Part shown: piece by piece, positions 1-10,800 of the stretch
Layout of the letters: the number at the start of each line of letters is the position of its first letter
Numbering within the stretch: the stretch's first letter is position 1
Assembly (NCBI GenBank): GCA_964019055.1
Contig: OZ025218.1
Location: 6,729,259-6,793,258, forward strand
Source: Anthopleura xanthogrammica
Taxonomy: Eukaryota; Cnidaria; Anthozoa; Actiniaria; Actiniidae
Direction: 5' to 3'
Length of the DNA: 64,000 bases
Notes under the pieces: model-generated
Told to the model about the DNA's origin: nothing
What the model saw: the letters and a program-made list of their open reading frames with translations, nothing else
The model's database searches: none
Position numbers and translations under genes: made by a program

Positions 1-54
1 ATTGTTTTGTCCTCCAAATTGAGCTGCATTCCGAAGTTCTGCAAGGAGTCTATT
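1..54. mobile_element. MITE M1, right-hand end (runs off window)
   Basis: The segment matches the arms of the complete foldback element at 18215-18352: both share the core GAGCTGCATTCCGA and end in GTCTATT or a close variant. Only the terminal part is inside the window. It ends about 12 bp from the splice donor of armadillo-gene exon 5, so the open frame that continues past that donor is transposon sequence and not protein. Other partial copies lie near 16600-16690 and 46615-46670. Confidence 0.7.
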
Positions 55-71
55 GGCAGCTTCAACATTAC

Positions 72-3000
72 CTTTATCAGTCGAATGCGATGAATGTTGC
101 TTTTTCCCCTCTATTTCCCACAATGCACCACTGGCTGCCTTCCTCACCCTCTTATTCTTACTCTTCTTCAGTTTGTACAACATTTCCATACACGTTTTGT
201 CGCTTTTCATCTTCTCTTTATTTTCGTTATCAAAGGCAAGCACCCACAATGCTTCAGCGGCGGCTTTTTCTTCTTCTTCCGATTTGGCTCCTTTGATCAT
301 ACGAGCGAGCACGGGTATTGCTCCATTGGCTACAATCTATACAAACGTATTATACGTTAGCTTAACAGTCGTTTTCAATAGCGCGCACGGTAGGTTTTGG
401 TGGACGTCAATCAAGGCGTTTCCATAACATTCCAAAGGCACATTTCAACTGATTGGTTATCAATTATTTCAAATAACCTTTAAAATCTGTAGATAAAAAA
501 GTGGTGAAGGTACAGCCCTACAAGCCCCTTCCCCCCCCCCCCCCCCCCCCTCCACCTGTGGGCCTTACTCTATAGAATATTCTACATTAATTTTATTTAT
601 ACTCTTAGATTAATTATTATATTTGAAACTCAAGGGGGGGGGGGGGGGGGGGGGTTCGCCACCCAATCAAGCCTCTATCATGGATCTAACCTCATTTTAT
701 ATATAATCTTTTTTCATACCTGCTTCTTATTGGCATCATTGATGGCTATTTGAGCGAGACCTTCAGCAAGCTCAGTGTTTGAAAAGCCCATATATCTTTG
801 ATTAGAGGACTTATTAGCCTTGTCAATCAGAGACACAAGGTACTTGATTGATGCTAAACAGTAAAGGAAATAGCATTCTTTGTTAAATAGATTTGAGATC
901 CAACCTAATTTGTCATGATCAAATTGTTATTCTCCTTATGAGTATGAACTTATTACTTTTCAACCAGTCATAATTATAGCTTGGGCTACCTGTGTTATCA
1001 GGTCACATACAAATGGTCTCCATACCTTTGTTTGCCATGATCAGATTGTTATTCTCCTCATCTATCAAGTACGCCAACAGTAGCAATGCTTTGGTAGCAT
1101 ATATAGCAACCTTGTCATCTATCAAGGGAAGCACTACTTTGACAGCATTACAAGCTTGGAAGTTGGCTCTTGTTGAAACTCTCTTGGATAGGTTGTGAAG
1201 AGTACCTAAAACTCTAGACAGAATGGACCCTCTTGTAGTTTTCTTGGACAAGTTACCATCGGCATCCTAAATGAATCAAAACAGAAGCATTTAATTTATA
1301 GAGATTTAAGATATGATAGGATCGATGAAAGAATGGAATGGATGGAATAGATGGATGGATGGATGAGAGAATAGATTGAATGGGGGATAGAATGTAAAAG
1401 TATGGTTGGGATGGATGGAAGAATGGGATTGGTGGATCAACTGGTCTGATTGATGCATGGTATGGATGGATGGATGGGATAACATGAATGGGTCGATAAT
1501 GAGGTGAATGCGCAATGAATGAGATGCCATTGGGTTGAAATGATGAATGAATGGTATGGTCAGATGAATGGATGGTCACTGTTGATGTATGAATGAATGG
1601 ATGAATGGATATATTGATGAATGAATGGACTGGTCTAGTGGACTGGTAGATGACAGATAGATGACAAGGTTCCTATGACAAGATAGATGACAAGGTTCCT
1701 ATGACAAGATAGATGACAAGGCTCCTCCTATGTATGCTGGACTGGTCTAGTAGATGGGATGGACAGGATAAGATGAATGGATGAATGAATGGAATAGATG
1801 GCATGGATGAATGAATGATTAGATTGATGGGGTTGATGAATGAATAAACTGGTCTAGTGGGATGGGTGGGTGAATGAATGGGATGCATGGCTGTAATGAA
1901 TGGATTCTGTTGATGGATGGGAATTAATAGAATGAGAAAAGATGGATGGATGGATGGAGGTATTCCACATACCATGTACGCCCGATGATCTTTAGTGCAG
2001 TCTTTTAGTTTCTCAACAGCAGCCACCAGTATTGGAACCAAGCCAGCTTCATTGAATGCAAGATTCATGGCATCACAGAGGTCAGTATAGTTGATAGCAG
2101 CCAGTATAATGATACTCAAAAAATCTTGTGCTTTCTTGACTTCTGCTGCATTGGCTGGGCTACTAGACTAGAAAGCAATAAAATGTGGATGAGAACTGAA
2201 AAAAAAAAACAGATCCAACAAACGAAGACAGATAATTGACAAAGTCGCTTGCACTCTAAAGATATGATTTTTTGAAAATAGCATTTTTCAGCAAAAATAG
2301 CAGGAATTTCCAAACTTTTAAAAATTATATCTTCTGAATACGTAGTAACGACTTTGTAAATTATCTCTTCGGTTTTGAACATATCTTAATCAACGAGTTC
2401 TTTCAAATGCACTTATCAAAAATTTCCATATCCCTTATTTTCGATTTCCCACTAACATGACGTCATTTTCCCGCCAAAAAAATGGAAGCATTGGAAAACT
2501 AAATCGAAGAAAAATGTTCTTTTGGCGAGTACTCTTCCCATATGAATGAAGTTGATGGAGCTTTAATGTAAAAAGTTATCAAAATTCAGGCTTAAAACGT
2601 GCATTTTAGTACCGGTTCTAGCCCAGCATGAAATCATTCATCTGCAACGAAGAGTTCAAAACATGTCATTCAAGATGAAAAGCTTTCCAATCAATTAACC
2701 ACGAGTTATTTAAAAAACAAGTTCAAGTTTTTGCATATTTTTAATGTTAAATTTTAAACTCCATTTCTCTTTTGTTTGTCTTCTTAATCTTGTTAAAAAA
2801 CTTTTGATGTCTAGTAAAAAAATGATGATTTAAAATGCCCTTCTTAGTGGGGGAAACCAGGGTTAGGATTGTCTTTTAGTCTTATAGCTGTGAGGTTTCT
2901 CAACCGTACGTGACGAAATATTTTTTCTAAAAAATTTTAAAACAAGATATTTTTTTTAAAAATTTACTCCGTCCTAGCGGCTCTTTCTCGATATATCGAC

Positions 3001-3641
3001 ACAATAAAACGAATCATGCAATATAAGCCGAATATTTGAATAACAATATATACACCTTTCCATTGTTATATTGTATATGTTATATGTAAGCTTATATTTT
3101 CAGTGGTTGATATATCGAGAAAGTGCCGTCCTGGCTTATCAAGCCGAATGAGCGTATACACAAAGTTAAGAAAACTGTACGAGACCAAGCCCAATCAATG
3201 ACAACAAGAAAGTTAATGAGCTAAACAAATAAAAATCCTCAAAACAACAAGTTCTTAAATTATTGTATTAAAAATTCATAGGTCCTTACCTACCGGTCGT
3301 GTTTTGCTTACCTTAAGCTTTTCACTATCATAGGATAAAATATTTGGAAAATCAGCCTGTAGTTTGAGAAAGACATCCTTAACAACATCTGCAAAGCCAA
3401 TGTCAGCTAAAAAGTCCCCTACTGCGATCTTCAGCTTCGCAGCATCTGGCTGCCCCTTCTGCTTTGAGTGGGAATCCGAAATATTACGGATTGGACGACA
3501 GTCCGAGTAATAATTCTTTTTTCCTAGTCCCTTTTTTACTTCTTTCAGCGAATCATTGACAGAGATAAAGGTATCTTTCAGTTGAGGAGTTTTATCCGAG
3601 TGCAATTTCAACTTTGTACCGTCCGGTTTTTTCCCAGCCAT
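72..3641 (-). CDS. Armadillo-repeat protein, 5' part (gene continues left of window)
   Basis: Five exons are read on the minus strand: 3641-3312, 2167-1973, 1266-1011, 853-720 and 336-72. Phases agree at every junction (0, 0, 1, 0, then 1 at the last donor), and donors are GTAAGC, GTATGT, GTATGT, GTATGA and GTAATG. The first 110 residues are Lys/Ser-rich and unlike any family I recognise. From exon 2 onward the protein has helical repeats typical of armadillo folds, e.g. GLVPILVAAVEKL, ATKALLLLAYLIDEENN and AAAEALWVLAFDNENKEK. About 326 codons are visible. Function is not deducible; armadillo arrays bind other proteins. In invertebrate proteins of this look, the last repeat (ALWEIEG) is sometimes followed by a TIR or other effector domain, but here that part lies outside the window, so this is only a guess. 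The start is chosen as the first ATG of an ORF that ends in a good donor. Intron 2 is filled with ATGG-type repeats. Confidence 0.75.
529..654. repeat. Poly-C then poly-G tracts in intron
   Basis: A C tract of about 20 bp (ending near 550) and a G tract of about 21 bp (634-654) lie roughly 85 bp apart in intron 4 of the armadillo gene. The two could pair as a G:C hairpin stem. Exact lengths in such tracts are prone to sequencing error. Confidence 0.8.
1318..1960. repeat. Degenerate ATGG/GATG microsatellite in intron 2 of the armadillo gene
   Basis: Imperfect ATGG/GATGAATG tetranucleotide and related repeats occupy nearly the whole intron. A short 24-bp-type tandem of 'gatagatgacaaggttccta' is embedded near 1660-1720. 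Long open frames here ([12 protein letters not shown] peptides) are products of the repeat and are not coding. Confidence 0.85.
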
Positions 3642-4553
3642 TATCTAACTTCAGCTCAGTGAGTCAAACCCAGAGAAAAGAGAACTCTTTCTTAGCTTGA
3701 CAGATTAGCGAACCGTTATCGTCGAAGTGCAACCCGCGAAGCCGTGAAGTCTTGTTTGCAAACCAGCATATATTAGTTTCGACGGCCGTCAATCAAAATT
3801 CTGGGAGTGTGTTGATTGGTTTAGAAAAATACGAGGCTCCCAAAAAACAATGAAGAATCCTATAATATATTCTTTTTTTCCCCGGACTCCCGGAGTCTCG
3901 CCTTGAATTGCTTTGCGGCGTGATCACGCAATCAGAATATAGAAAGTGGGTTTTTATGGGGCATATCAGTAGTAAAAGCTGGACTGCACTTTGGACTAGA
4001 ATTTTTCCAGAGATTGCAGTTTATTTACAACTTAATTAAAAAAATATTTATAATATAGTTTTTTTTCTACAATTCTTTCTATAGCGAGTTCGCGCTGACG
4101 TCACCTATTAATATTAATGTACCAACATGTACGTTGGCAGATTTGAATGAGAAAAGATTCCTGACGTCAATGTTTGTAAACAGTGAACATCGCTATTCTA
4201 TATTAAGGACGGATCATTAGATAATTGATAGAAGGGTTGCTGGAATTTAAGCTGCACGATATTTTTTTGTCTCGAACCCTGCACGTTATTTTTTTGTACA
4301 TCATAACCTTGCACGATATTTTGTTAAACTATACTATGAATTCTATGAATGATATTATTGTCAGTATCATACAGAGAGCAAAACTACTGATTGGTTAAGT
4401 AAAATATATACAATATGAGTTCGGCTCGTAGTTGGTGTATAATTACCATTGTAATGATAATTAATTATTAAACTAGTAATCACGTGCGATTCTTGGACAC
4501 AAAACGATAGTGTTACGATAAATAGTCAGTCATAATCTCGTCGTTAAGAAGAT
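3642..4553. other. Intergenic stretch upstream of the armadillo gene
   Basis: It must contain the armadillo-gene promoter, but no TATA box or other clear core motif is visible. The segment 3860-3960 resembles 13795-13900 (both have a 'cctcgcctTGAAtTGC' or similar motif followed by GTGATCAC), so it is a dispersed repeat. No coding region is supported. Confidence 0.5.
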
Positions 4554-5357
4554 CATCGCCAGAAATTCCGAACCATTTTGGGCGGAGCTTATTATTCATG
4601 ATTTTTACCCTGTCAATCAAGCAATTGTGTAGATTCGATTGTGATTGGGCTATTGTGAATGTGACAATTGAATGTTTACCTAGCTTTCCGGTTGCGATAA
4701 TAATTGCGTCTCGACAAGAAAAAGGGTTTTATTCGGCATTAAATAGCACTTCCACAGTTGATATTTTACCCAAGATTTTAAACAAGATTGGATAAACGGA
4801 ATAAACAACGTTTAGAAGAATTCAGTGCGAAAATGCGCTTCATCTTGTACTCTAAAGACAAGTTACATCTGAAGATGGAGGCAGAAATGAAAGCCCGGTT
4901 TTAAAATGCTCTTAAACTTCACCTCGTAAAACCGAGACGAAAATTTAAATATTTCTTCTGAAATTTCGGGAAATGCTCAAGACACACTTACTCAATCGAT
5001 TGGAAGTTGGGGAAGAAAAAAAAGGTTTGACTATTTTGAGCTGAGAGCCGAAGATGTGAGACCAGGTTCAGGTATTCTTATGACTAATCCACTGTAATGG
5101 CTGACTATTATAGTCCTTGGCATTAAAATGTAATTACCGAGCTGAAAACTATCACCAACGGAATTAAATTGAGATCAAATGAAAGTTCAAATACACTTTA
5201 ATGTTTTTGAGGTTCGGGCTGGCTTATTTATCCAGTTAAAATTAAAATATTTTACTTTATCGAAATTTCTCAATACTTTTCCCACCATATTTGAGCCCTG
5301 AATTTTCTAAGTATCATGACTTTAACTGCGCATGTCCGTTCGGAATTTCTGGCGATG
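4554..5357. mobile_element. Non-autonomous DNA element with 20-bp perfect TIRs
   Basis: CATCGCCAGAAATTCCGAAC at 4554-4573 is exactly reverse-complemented at 5338-5357, giving an 804-bp unit with perfect 20-bp terminal inverted repeats. No convincing transposase frame is inside; the 65-codon ORF at 4598-4795 has no recognisable domain. No clear target-site duplication flanks it. It ends 56 bp before the recombinase ORF, so it could also be part of a larger composite element. Confidence 0.6.
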
Positions 5358-5413
5358 TAGCACATTTATCCGATATAGTTTTGTATCAAGCTCGTTAACT
5401 AGTCTTTTAAAGC

Positions 5414-6493
5414 ATGGCTCAAGCATCTCGTCGTTCTACAAGGACATCTAGAATGAAAGCCGATCCGGATTTCGTCTACTCTCCACAAGAAAAGAAGGTT
5501 ATTGACCAACAAATTGAGCAGTTGCTCACTCACACGCCGTCCCTAACGGACGCCTTATCTTCGCCTCGACTCGTTTCTTCCAGTGTGAAACGCACTCCAC
5601 CTCCAGTTTCCTCGATAGCTGAACAAACACGCCTTATGGAGGTTGAGAGAAGTAAACTTCAAGTTGAATTGGAACTCTTGAAACTACGAAAGAGTCTGGC
5701 GCTTCAAGAGGGGAACGTCAGCGAAGAACACGGAACGCCCACTTCTTCCAACAAGCCCAAGAAAAAGACCATTGACTGGCCACAAGACTTCGCGCCAGGA
5801 GTGATGGAATCAACTTTAGACAGTCTATGTGATCGTCTCACGCAGCTGGCTTTTGCTGATTCTACGCACTCTAACAGGAAGTCACATTTACAAATGTATT
5901 TAGGTTTTTGCACTAGGCAGAAGTATGTTGCTTTTCCTATCCGATCCTTGACTGCTTCTAGATATGTAGCCTTTTTAGCACATCACGGCCGCAGTTACGG
6001 CACAGTTCTAAATCATTTAGCAACGCTCAAGCATTTTCACAAGTTGCGAGGTTACTCGCCTGAGTGGGAATCGGATTATCGTTTTGTTAAAGGTCTTCAG
6101 CGTTACTTAGGTCAATCTATTCAACGCAAACAGGCTATCACGCCTCAACTTTTAAGTCAGATGTACAAATTTTTTGACCTTAGCACCCCGCTACATGCAG
6201 CCATGTGGGCCCTTTTTCTTGTTGCTTTTTATTCTTTTCTGCGCAAGTCTAATTTAGTTTTTTCGCATACTAGAGATTGGAATAAGACACTACGTCGGGC
6301 AGACTTAGTGTTCACAGATAGTGGAGCGTCGTTAACTGTCAGAGAGACCAAGACAATACAGCATAAACAACGTATTCTTTCCATTCCGATTCCAAAGATC
6401 CCGGGCTCCCCTTTGTGTCCGATACAAGCTCTAACAACACATCTTAGCCTAAACGCGATTGACTCCGAAAAACCTCTTTTCTCAGTATTCTGA
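5414..6493 (+). CDS. Tyrosine recombinase-like transposon ORF, C-terminally truncated
   Basis: A 359-codon intronless ORF. Residues ~70-100 are a charged coiled-coil-like segment. Residues ~125-235 look like the SAM-like, DNA-binding core-binding half of phage-integrase-type recombinases. Residues ~245-345 begin the catalytic domain: the first catalytic Arg is in FYSFLRKSN (R277) and the beta-hairpin Lys is probably K313 in RETKTIQ. The frame stops after PLFSVF, before the H-x-x-R box and the nucleophilic Tyr, so catalysis should be impossible. Tyrosine recombinases of this type are carried by Crypton and DIRS/Ngaro elements in animals. No reverse transcriptase is adjacent, which favours Crypton or a fragment. 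The truncation lies about 65 bp upstream of a MITE, suggesting damage by later insertions. No introns and a mobile neighbourhood argue against a host gene. Confidence 0.7.
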   Translation: MAQASRRSTRTSRMKADPDFVYSPQEKKVIDQQIEQLLTHTPSLTDALSSPRLVSSSVKRTPPPVSSIAEQTRLMEVERSKLQVELELLKLRKSLALQEGNVSEEHGTPTSSNKPKKKTIDWPQDFAPGVMESTLDSLCDRLTQLAFADSTHSNRKSHLQMYLGFCTRQKYVAFPIRSLTASRYVAFLAHHGRSYGTVLNHLATLKHFHKLRGYSPEWESDYRFVKGLQRYLGQSIQRKQAITPQLLSQMYKFFDLSTPLHAAMWALFLVAFYSFLRKSNLVFSHTRDWNKTLRRADLVFTDSGASLTVRETKTIQHKQRILSIPIPKIPGSPLCPIQALTTHLSLNAIDSEKPLFSVF

Positions 6494-6558
6494 TGTTTTG
6501 CAATGTTATATATGATTTAAAGTTAAAACTCCCATTAAAAATTGGGAGCGCGGAGCAT

Positions 6559-7014
6559 AATATACCTCTTTAGCTTCGTATGCAAATTGCCTATTTCAGA
6601 CCACATGAAATTCAGCTGATATATCTGAGAAAAAATATTAGCCAATCAGAATCGAGAAATTCGCAAAACTAAAGGTGTCATCCTTAGTAGCCAGAAGCAT
6701 GACTCCGGAAACGGTCAATTCTTTATTTTATTTTCTCTCTATATAATGAATATCATACTAATTTTATACAAAATATCAATAACCTCTCCTAAAAAAATCG
6801 AGATTTATCTCAGATATATATATTTTTGTAAGTCGATTTTCAAAGGCTTCATGACGCATCAGTTTTGCAGTGACGTCATTTCTATGTCACTATTTCAGAT
6901 CGGCTGGATTCCCTAGCTTGAGAAATGTTATTTTGTTAAAATATTTACACATGAGTGGCATCACATGGTCTGAGATGAGTACAACAAACAACGAAGCTAA
7001 TTAGAGGTCTATTT
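6559..7014. mobile_element. MITE-A, ~456 bp, imperfect TIRs
   Basis: The left end AATATACCTCTTTAGCTTCG matches the reverse complement of the right end (ACGAAGCTAATTAGAGGTCT), with further matching inside (TCAGACCA...). The interior (about 6640-6905) is clearly homologous to 49301-49572 in the second aquaporin gene, including a shared 'cagtttTGCAGTGACGTCAT' block. No coding capacity. Confidence 0.75.
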
Positions 7015-7489
7015 TGACAGGCATCAATGGGGGGCAACGATTGCTGAAGGCGGGAGCACCCATATATGGGTGTTAAAATGTCTACCATTTTTGTCAAAGG
7101 ACCACAGGGATCCCAATTTAGACAATTTAGTAAGTTAAGGATCTAGGTCAATGAAAGTCCAAAATAGGAACCAAATTTTATTGATTTCGATAGTGAGTAC
7201 TGGTAATTACCCCTCCCCCCTCCCCCTCAATACTGGGTTTCTGTATACATTCGCAGACAGTACACTAGTACTCATTTAGACTCATTTTGACTTTTAGTTT
7301 AGGAAATATTTGAGAACAAAATGCAAGATTTTTTTAAGTGATGGTGGGTACCGAGTTATTTATTTCTTCATTTTTTAAAAATTATTCTTTATTGAATTAC
7401 TCAAAATTGTAAGGTACCTAGTTGCTTATTTGGCTTCTGTGAAGTCGCATTTATAAGTAAAATGAACGTGACCCTTAAAAGGCTTTCTA

Positions 7490-7700
7490 TCTGAACCGGA
7501 AAAACACACACCATCCAATCATAACACTTGCATTCAAAAGACATTTGAGTGTCGTCACGGTACCTTTCTTCCTTCACGCAACCTCGTGACTCTGAAATGG
7601 CTTTCTCTTTGAACCAATCAAGAAGCGGAAAACACAGCCCATCCAATAATAAAACTTGTATTTAAAAGTCATTCGAGTTTCGTCACGGTACCTTTCATCC
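7490..7700. repeat. Two tandem copies of a ~128-bp unit
   Basis: The blocks starting near 7498 and 7626 share 'ACACA..CCATCCAAT', 'AAAGNCATT.GAGT' and 'GTCACGGTACCTTTC'. They lie immediately downstream of the protease stop codon and may be in its 3' flank. The minus-strand ORF over them is not supported. Confidence 0.6.
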
Positions 7701-7834
7701 CCGTTCGCTGTACAACATAAGGAAAATAATTATTTTTATTTTTACTATTTTTATTTCTTTCTTTAACCATCGTACATGAAGCTATACGTTTTTTAACGCA
7801 AACAACTCAATATATACCATGAGTCAGTTCGGTC

Positions 7835-10800
7835 TCAATGAGCATTTGGGTAGGCCATCACATGATGAACCCAGCTCTTCAGGGCAGATACCTTAGCATA
7901 AACACCTGGGTATTTGGGGTCCGCGCAGCCGTAACCCCAGCTGGTTACCCCAGCTAGATACCACTTGCCGTTGTTCTCGCAGACTAGAGGACCCCCTGAA
8001 TCACCCTGACATGTGTCGATCCCCCCCTGACCGGGATATCCTGCACACTGCATCTTGTCTGTGATCTTGATGGCATCGTAAGCGCCGGTCTTTGTACATT
8101 CAGCCTTGGATACGAGAGGAACCTAAAAGATAGCAAAACAGAGTGCTGCATTAGTCAAGTGTGGGCTTCCTGTGTTTTTTTATTATAAGGGATTACTGGG
8201 TTTCAATCAGCTAATAAAAGTCTTTGAATCTCATTATCTGCTCAAAATAGTAGTCAAACACTGACAACCATGTGCTGTCAGCCAGAAAGAATTCGGCATT
8301 GAAAACTTGCAATTTACGTGATGAACATTCTGCTCAAGACAGGAAATGACATCAAGTGAAACCCAGTAATTGGTCGGACATTTGCACTATCAGACCACGT
8401 GACTATTCCTGCCTTGTTTCGCATTGTGTGTCCGCCACCTTAAATTTAGGGGTAATTTAACGTACCAAATAAATTAATGCATTATATTTTAAGTACCATT
8501 GCCTGGTGCAGTACATCCGGTGAATCTCCTCCAGACTTCAAGTTACCCCAACCAGCGATATAACAGACCTTACCAGGCGCAAACTGCACATTGTAGTTGG
8601 GTAGACAAGCTGGTTTGGTCCATTGGTCAATCATTGCGGATTTTTTGAGCTTGATGAGGGCGATGTCATGGTCGTATGATGCTGGGTAGAGGTTGTAGTC
8701 GGGGTGCATGTAGATGCGTTCGATGTCGAAGTCTTGTTCTGTACCTGTTGTCTTATTGCGATAGTGCGCTCCCATCCTAGTAACAGAAACAAACATATAT
8801 TGATGACAGTATTCTCACTGCGATTCATTTGGGAGTCAAGGGTAGCGTAGCGGTAGTGTATTCATCTCTCGCCTCTGGGTTCTCGGGTTCGATTCCTGGA
8901 CTGGGCACCACGTGAGTAGAGAGTTAGATAGTTCGAGATCCAAGATTTTTTTCCGATTTCCCCCTCTCCGCGAGACCTAAGTAGCTAAATTTCTAATTCG
9001 GTCTCTGAGTAAGCCGTGCCCTGACTTATACCAGCCCAGAGGTTGTTTCAGGGTTCAATCTGTGAGTTAGCCGTGCCCTGACTTAGATCAGCCCAGAGGT
9101 TGTTTCAGGGTATTGATAGAATTTGAAGGTTTGCGGAGTGGATGAATAGTGGTATCATAATCAACACAATACTTGCAAGACTGATCAATTCTTTTTACCT
9201 TATTTTGTGAGTAGCGTAGTCTTCTTTACGGATATCATTGATGCAGTGAGAAGCTGTCACCACCCATTCAGGTTTAACTAGTGTCCCACCGCAAAACTGC
9301 TTCCAATAGCCAGTATTTGTCATGTACATCAGCATAGCTTGCCATGGCCACGCCCCTTGGGATGCTTTGTTACCACCGACTATCCTATTGCCTTGTGGTT
9401 TGATACCACAGTTCGGAACAGCTGAGTAGTAAAATTAAAAGAAAAAAAAATGCTTTAAAAGCCATGAATTTGTAAAAAGGATTGCTCTATTTATGCGTTC
9501 TACAATAATAATAATAATATATAATAAAACTTTATTTATGTGTCAATATCATCTAGCTTACATATAAATAGTATGCTAATTGGGGACACCTATCTAAGAC
9601 CCAGTAAAAAAACCCATATCATACCCAGTTAAATAAAATGAATAAAAGAGAAAGTAATAGGCCTTCCCTGACCCCGCATATACGTCTAGAGCCGAGACAA
9701 AATTGAGAAGTGATTAGTATGAGGTGTAGACACTGTTTCTATTCGCGCAGAATCGTCGAACAAAAAAATGATGCTCTAGGAAAAGACATGTGGTCTAAAT
9801 TAATGGGAAAACATTACACCTAGGCGAAAGGGGGGACGGATACAATCTATTAAGGAGATAAATCTTTTGACCAAAATGAACAAAACCCACTGCAAAAAAA
9901 TTCATAATTTCTATTATTTGTTTCACCTCATGCACTAAGTCATTCCATAAGCATAACAGGATATGCTTATCATTCCATAAAGTAACCAAAAAAAGGAATA
10001 AATAACAATAAAAGCGAGCAAACCTACAAGGTGGAGATGGAGGCTGAGTTGGTTGTGGAGTCTGAGGAATAGCTTTCTGAGGACGAACAGCACAGTTGGG
10101 ACTGTTATAGACTTTAACATCATCCACAGCTATGTCGCCCATGTATCCTGTACCAGACACACCCTCGAAGACAAACTAACAAGAAAAACAACCAGGAAAA
10201 CTCATTAAGAATAGTATTGCCTTGTTAGTTTTCAGAAAACAACCATAAAGGTGCGAGCAACAAAATTGTTGTGTTACAAGTTGCAGAGCGATGTTGTGCA
10301 ACAGAACTTGTCACGCAACAAAAATCAATGTTGCAAGTTGCAAAATTTATTGCAAAAAGTAGAGGCACTTTCTCCTTTTTTCAACAAGCAGCCACAACTT
10401 GCAACATCGATCTCTATCTCTGGTAACTCGAAAGCTCGAGCTACCAGGGATAGAGATAACTCGATGAGCGTGGTGCGCACTTTATTCCCCTCTCTCCATC
10501 ATCAGTGCTCCGTTAAGGGTATTCAAAGCTCGAGTCAACAGGGATAGAGAGAACTCGAAGAGCGTGCTACCTTCAATGCAGTAATAAGCACTAGCCTTCT
10601 CATACATACCCTAAGATTCGTGCGAGAAGAAGGCAGCGAAAAAGTAGCGAATTGCCAATTACTCGATCCCTCATCTCCCGTCAAAGTCCACCTTAGTGTT
10701 CTAGAACCACTGGTTTCTTGGGTATAGACGTTGAGTTGTCTTATATTGAGGCCATACATGCTGAAGAAGAATGCTAGACAATTGCCGTTGGTGTCCGAGA

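Noticed and set aside
4598..4795. 65-codon ORF within the TIR element as transposase
   Set aside because: It is too short, with no DDE or zinc-binding motif.
8843..8896. Functional tRNA gene
   Set aside because: A and B boxes are good but no cloverleaf or acceptor stem closes around them, and the sequence continues into SINE body and 57-bp units.
9795..10160. 121-codon minus ORF as a separate gene
   Set aside because: Its first part is protease exon 4 (end of MAM domain) read through the donor into the intron.
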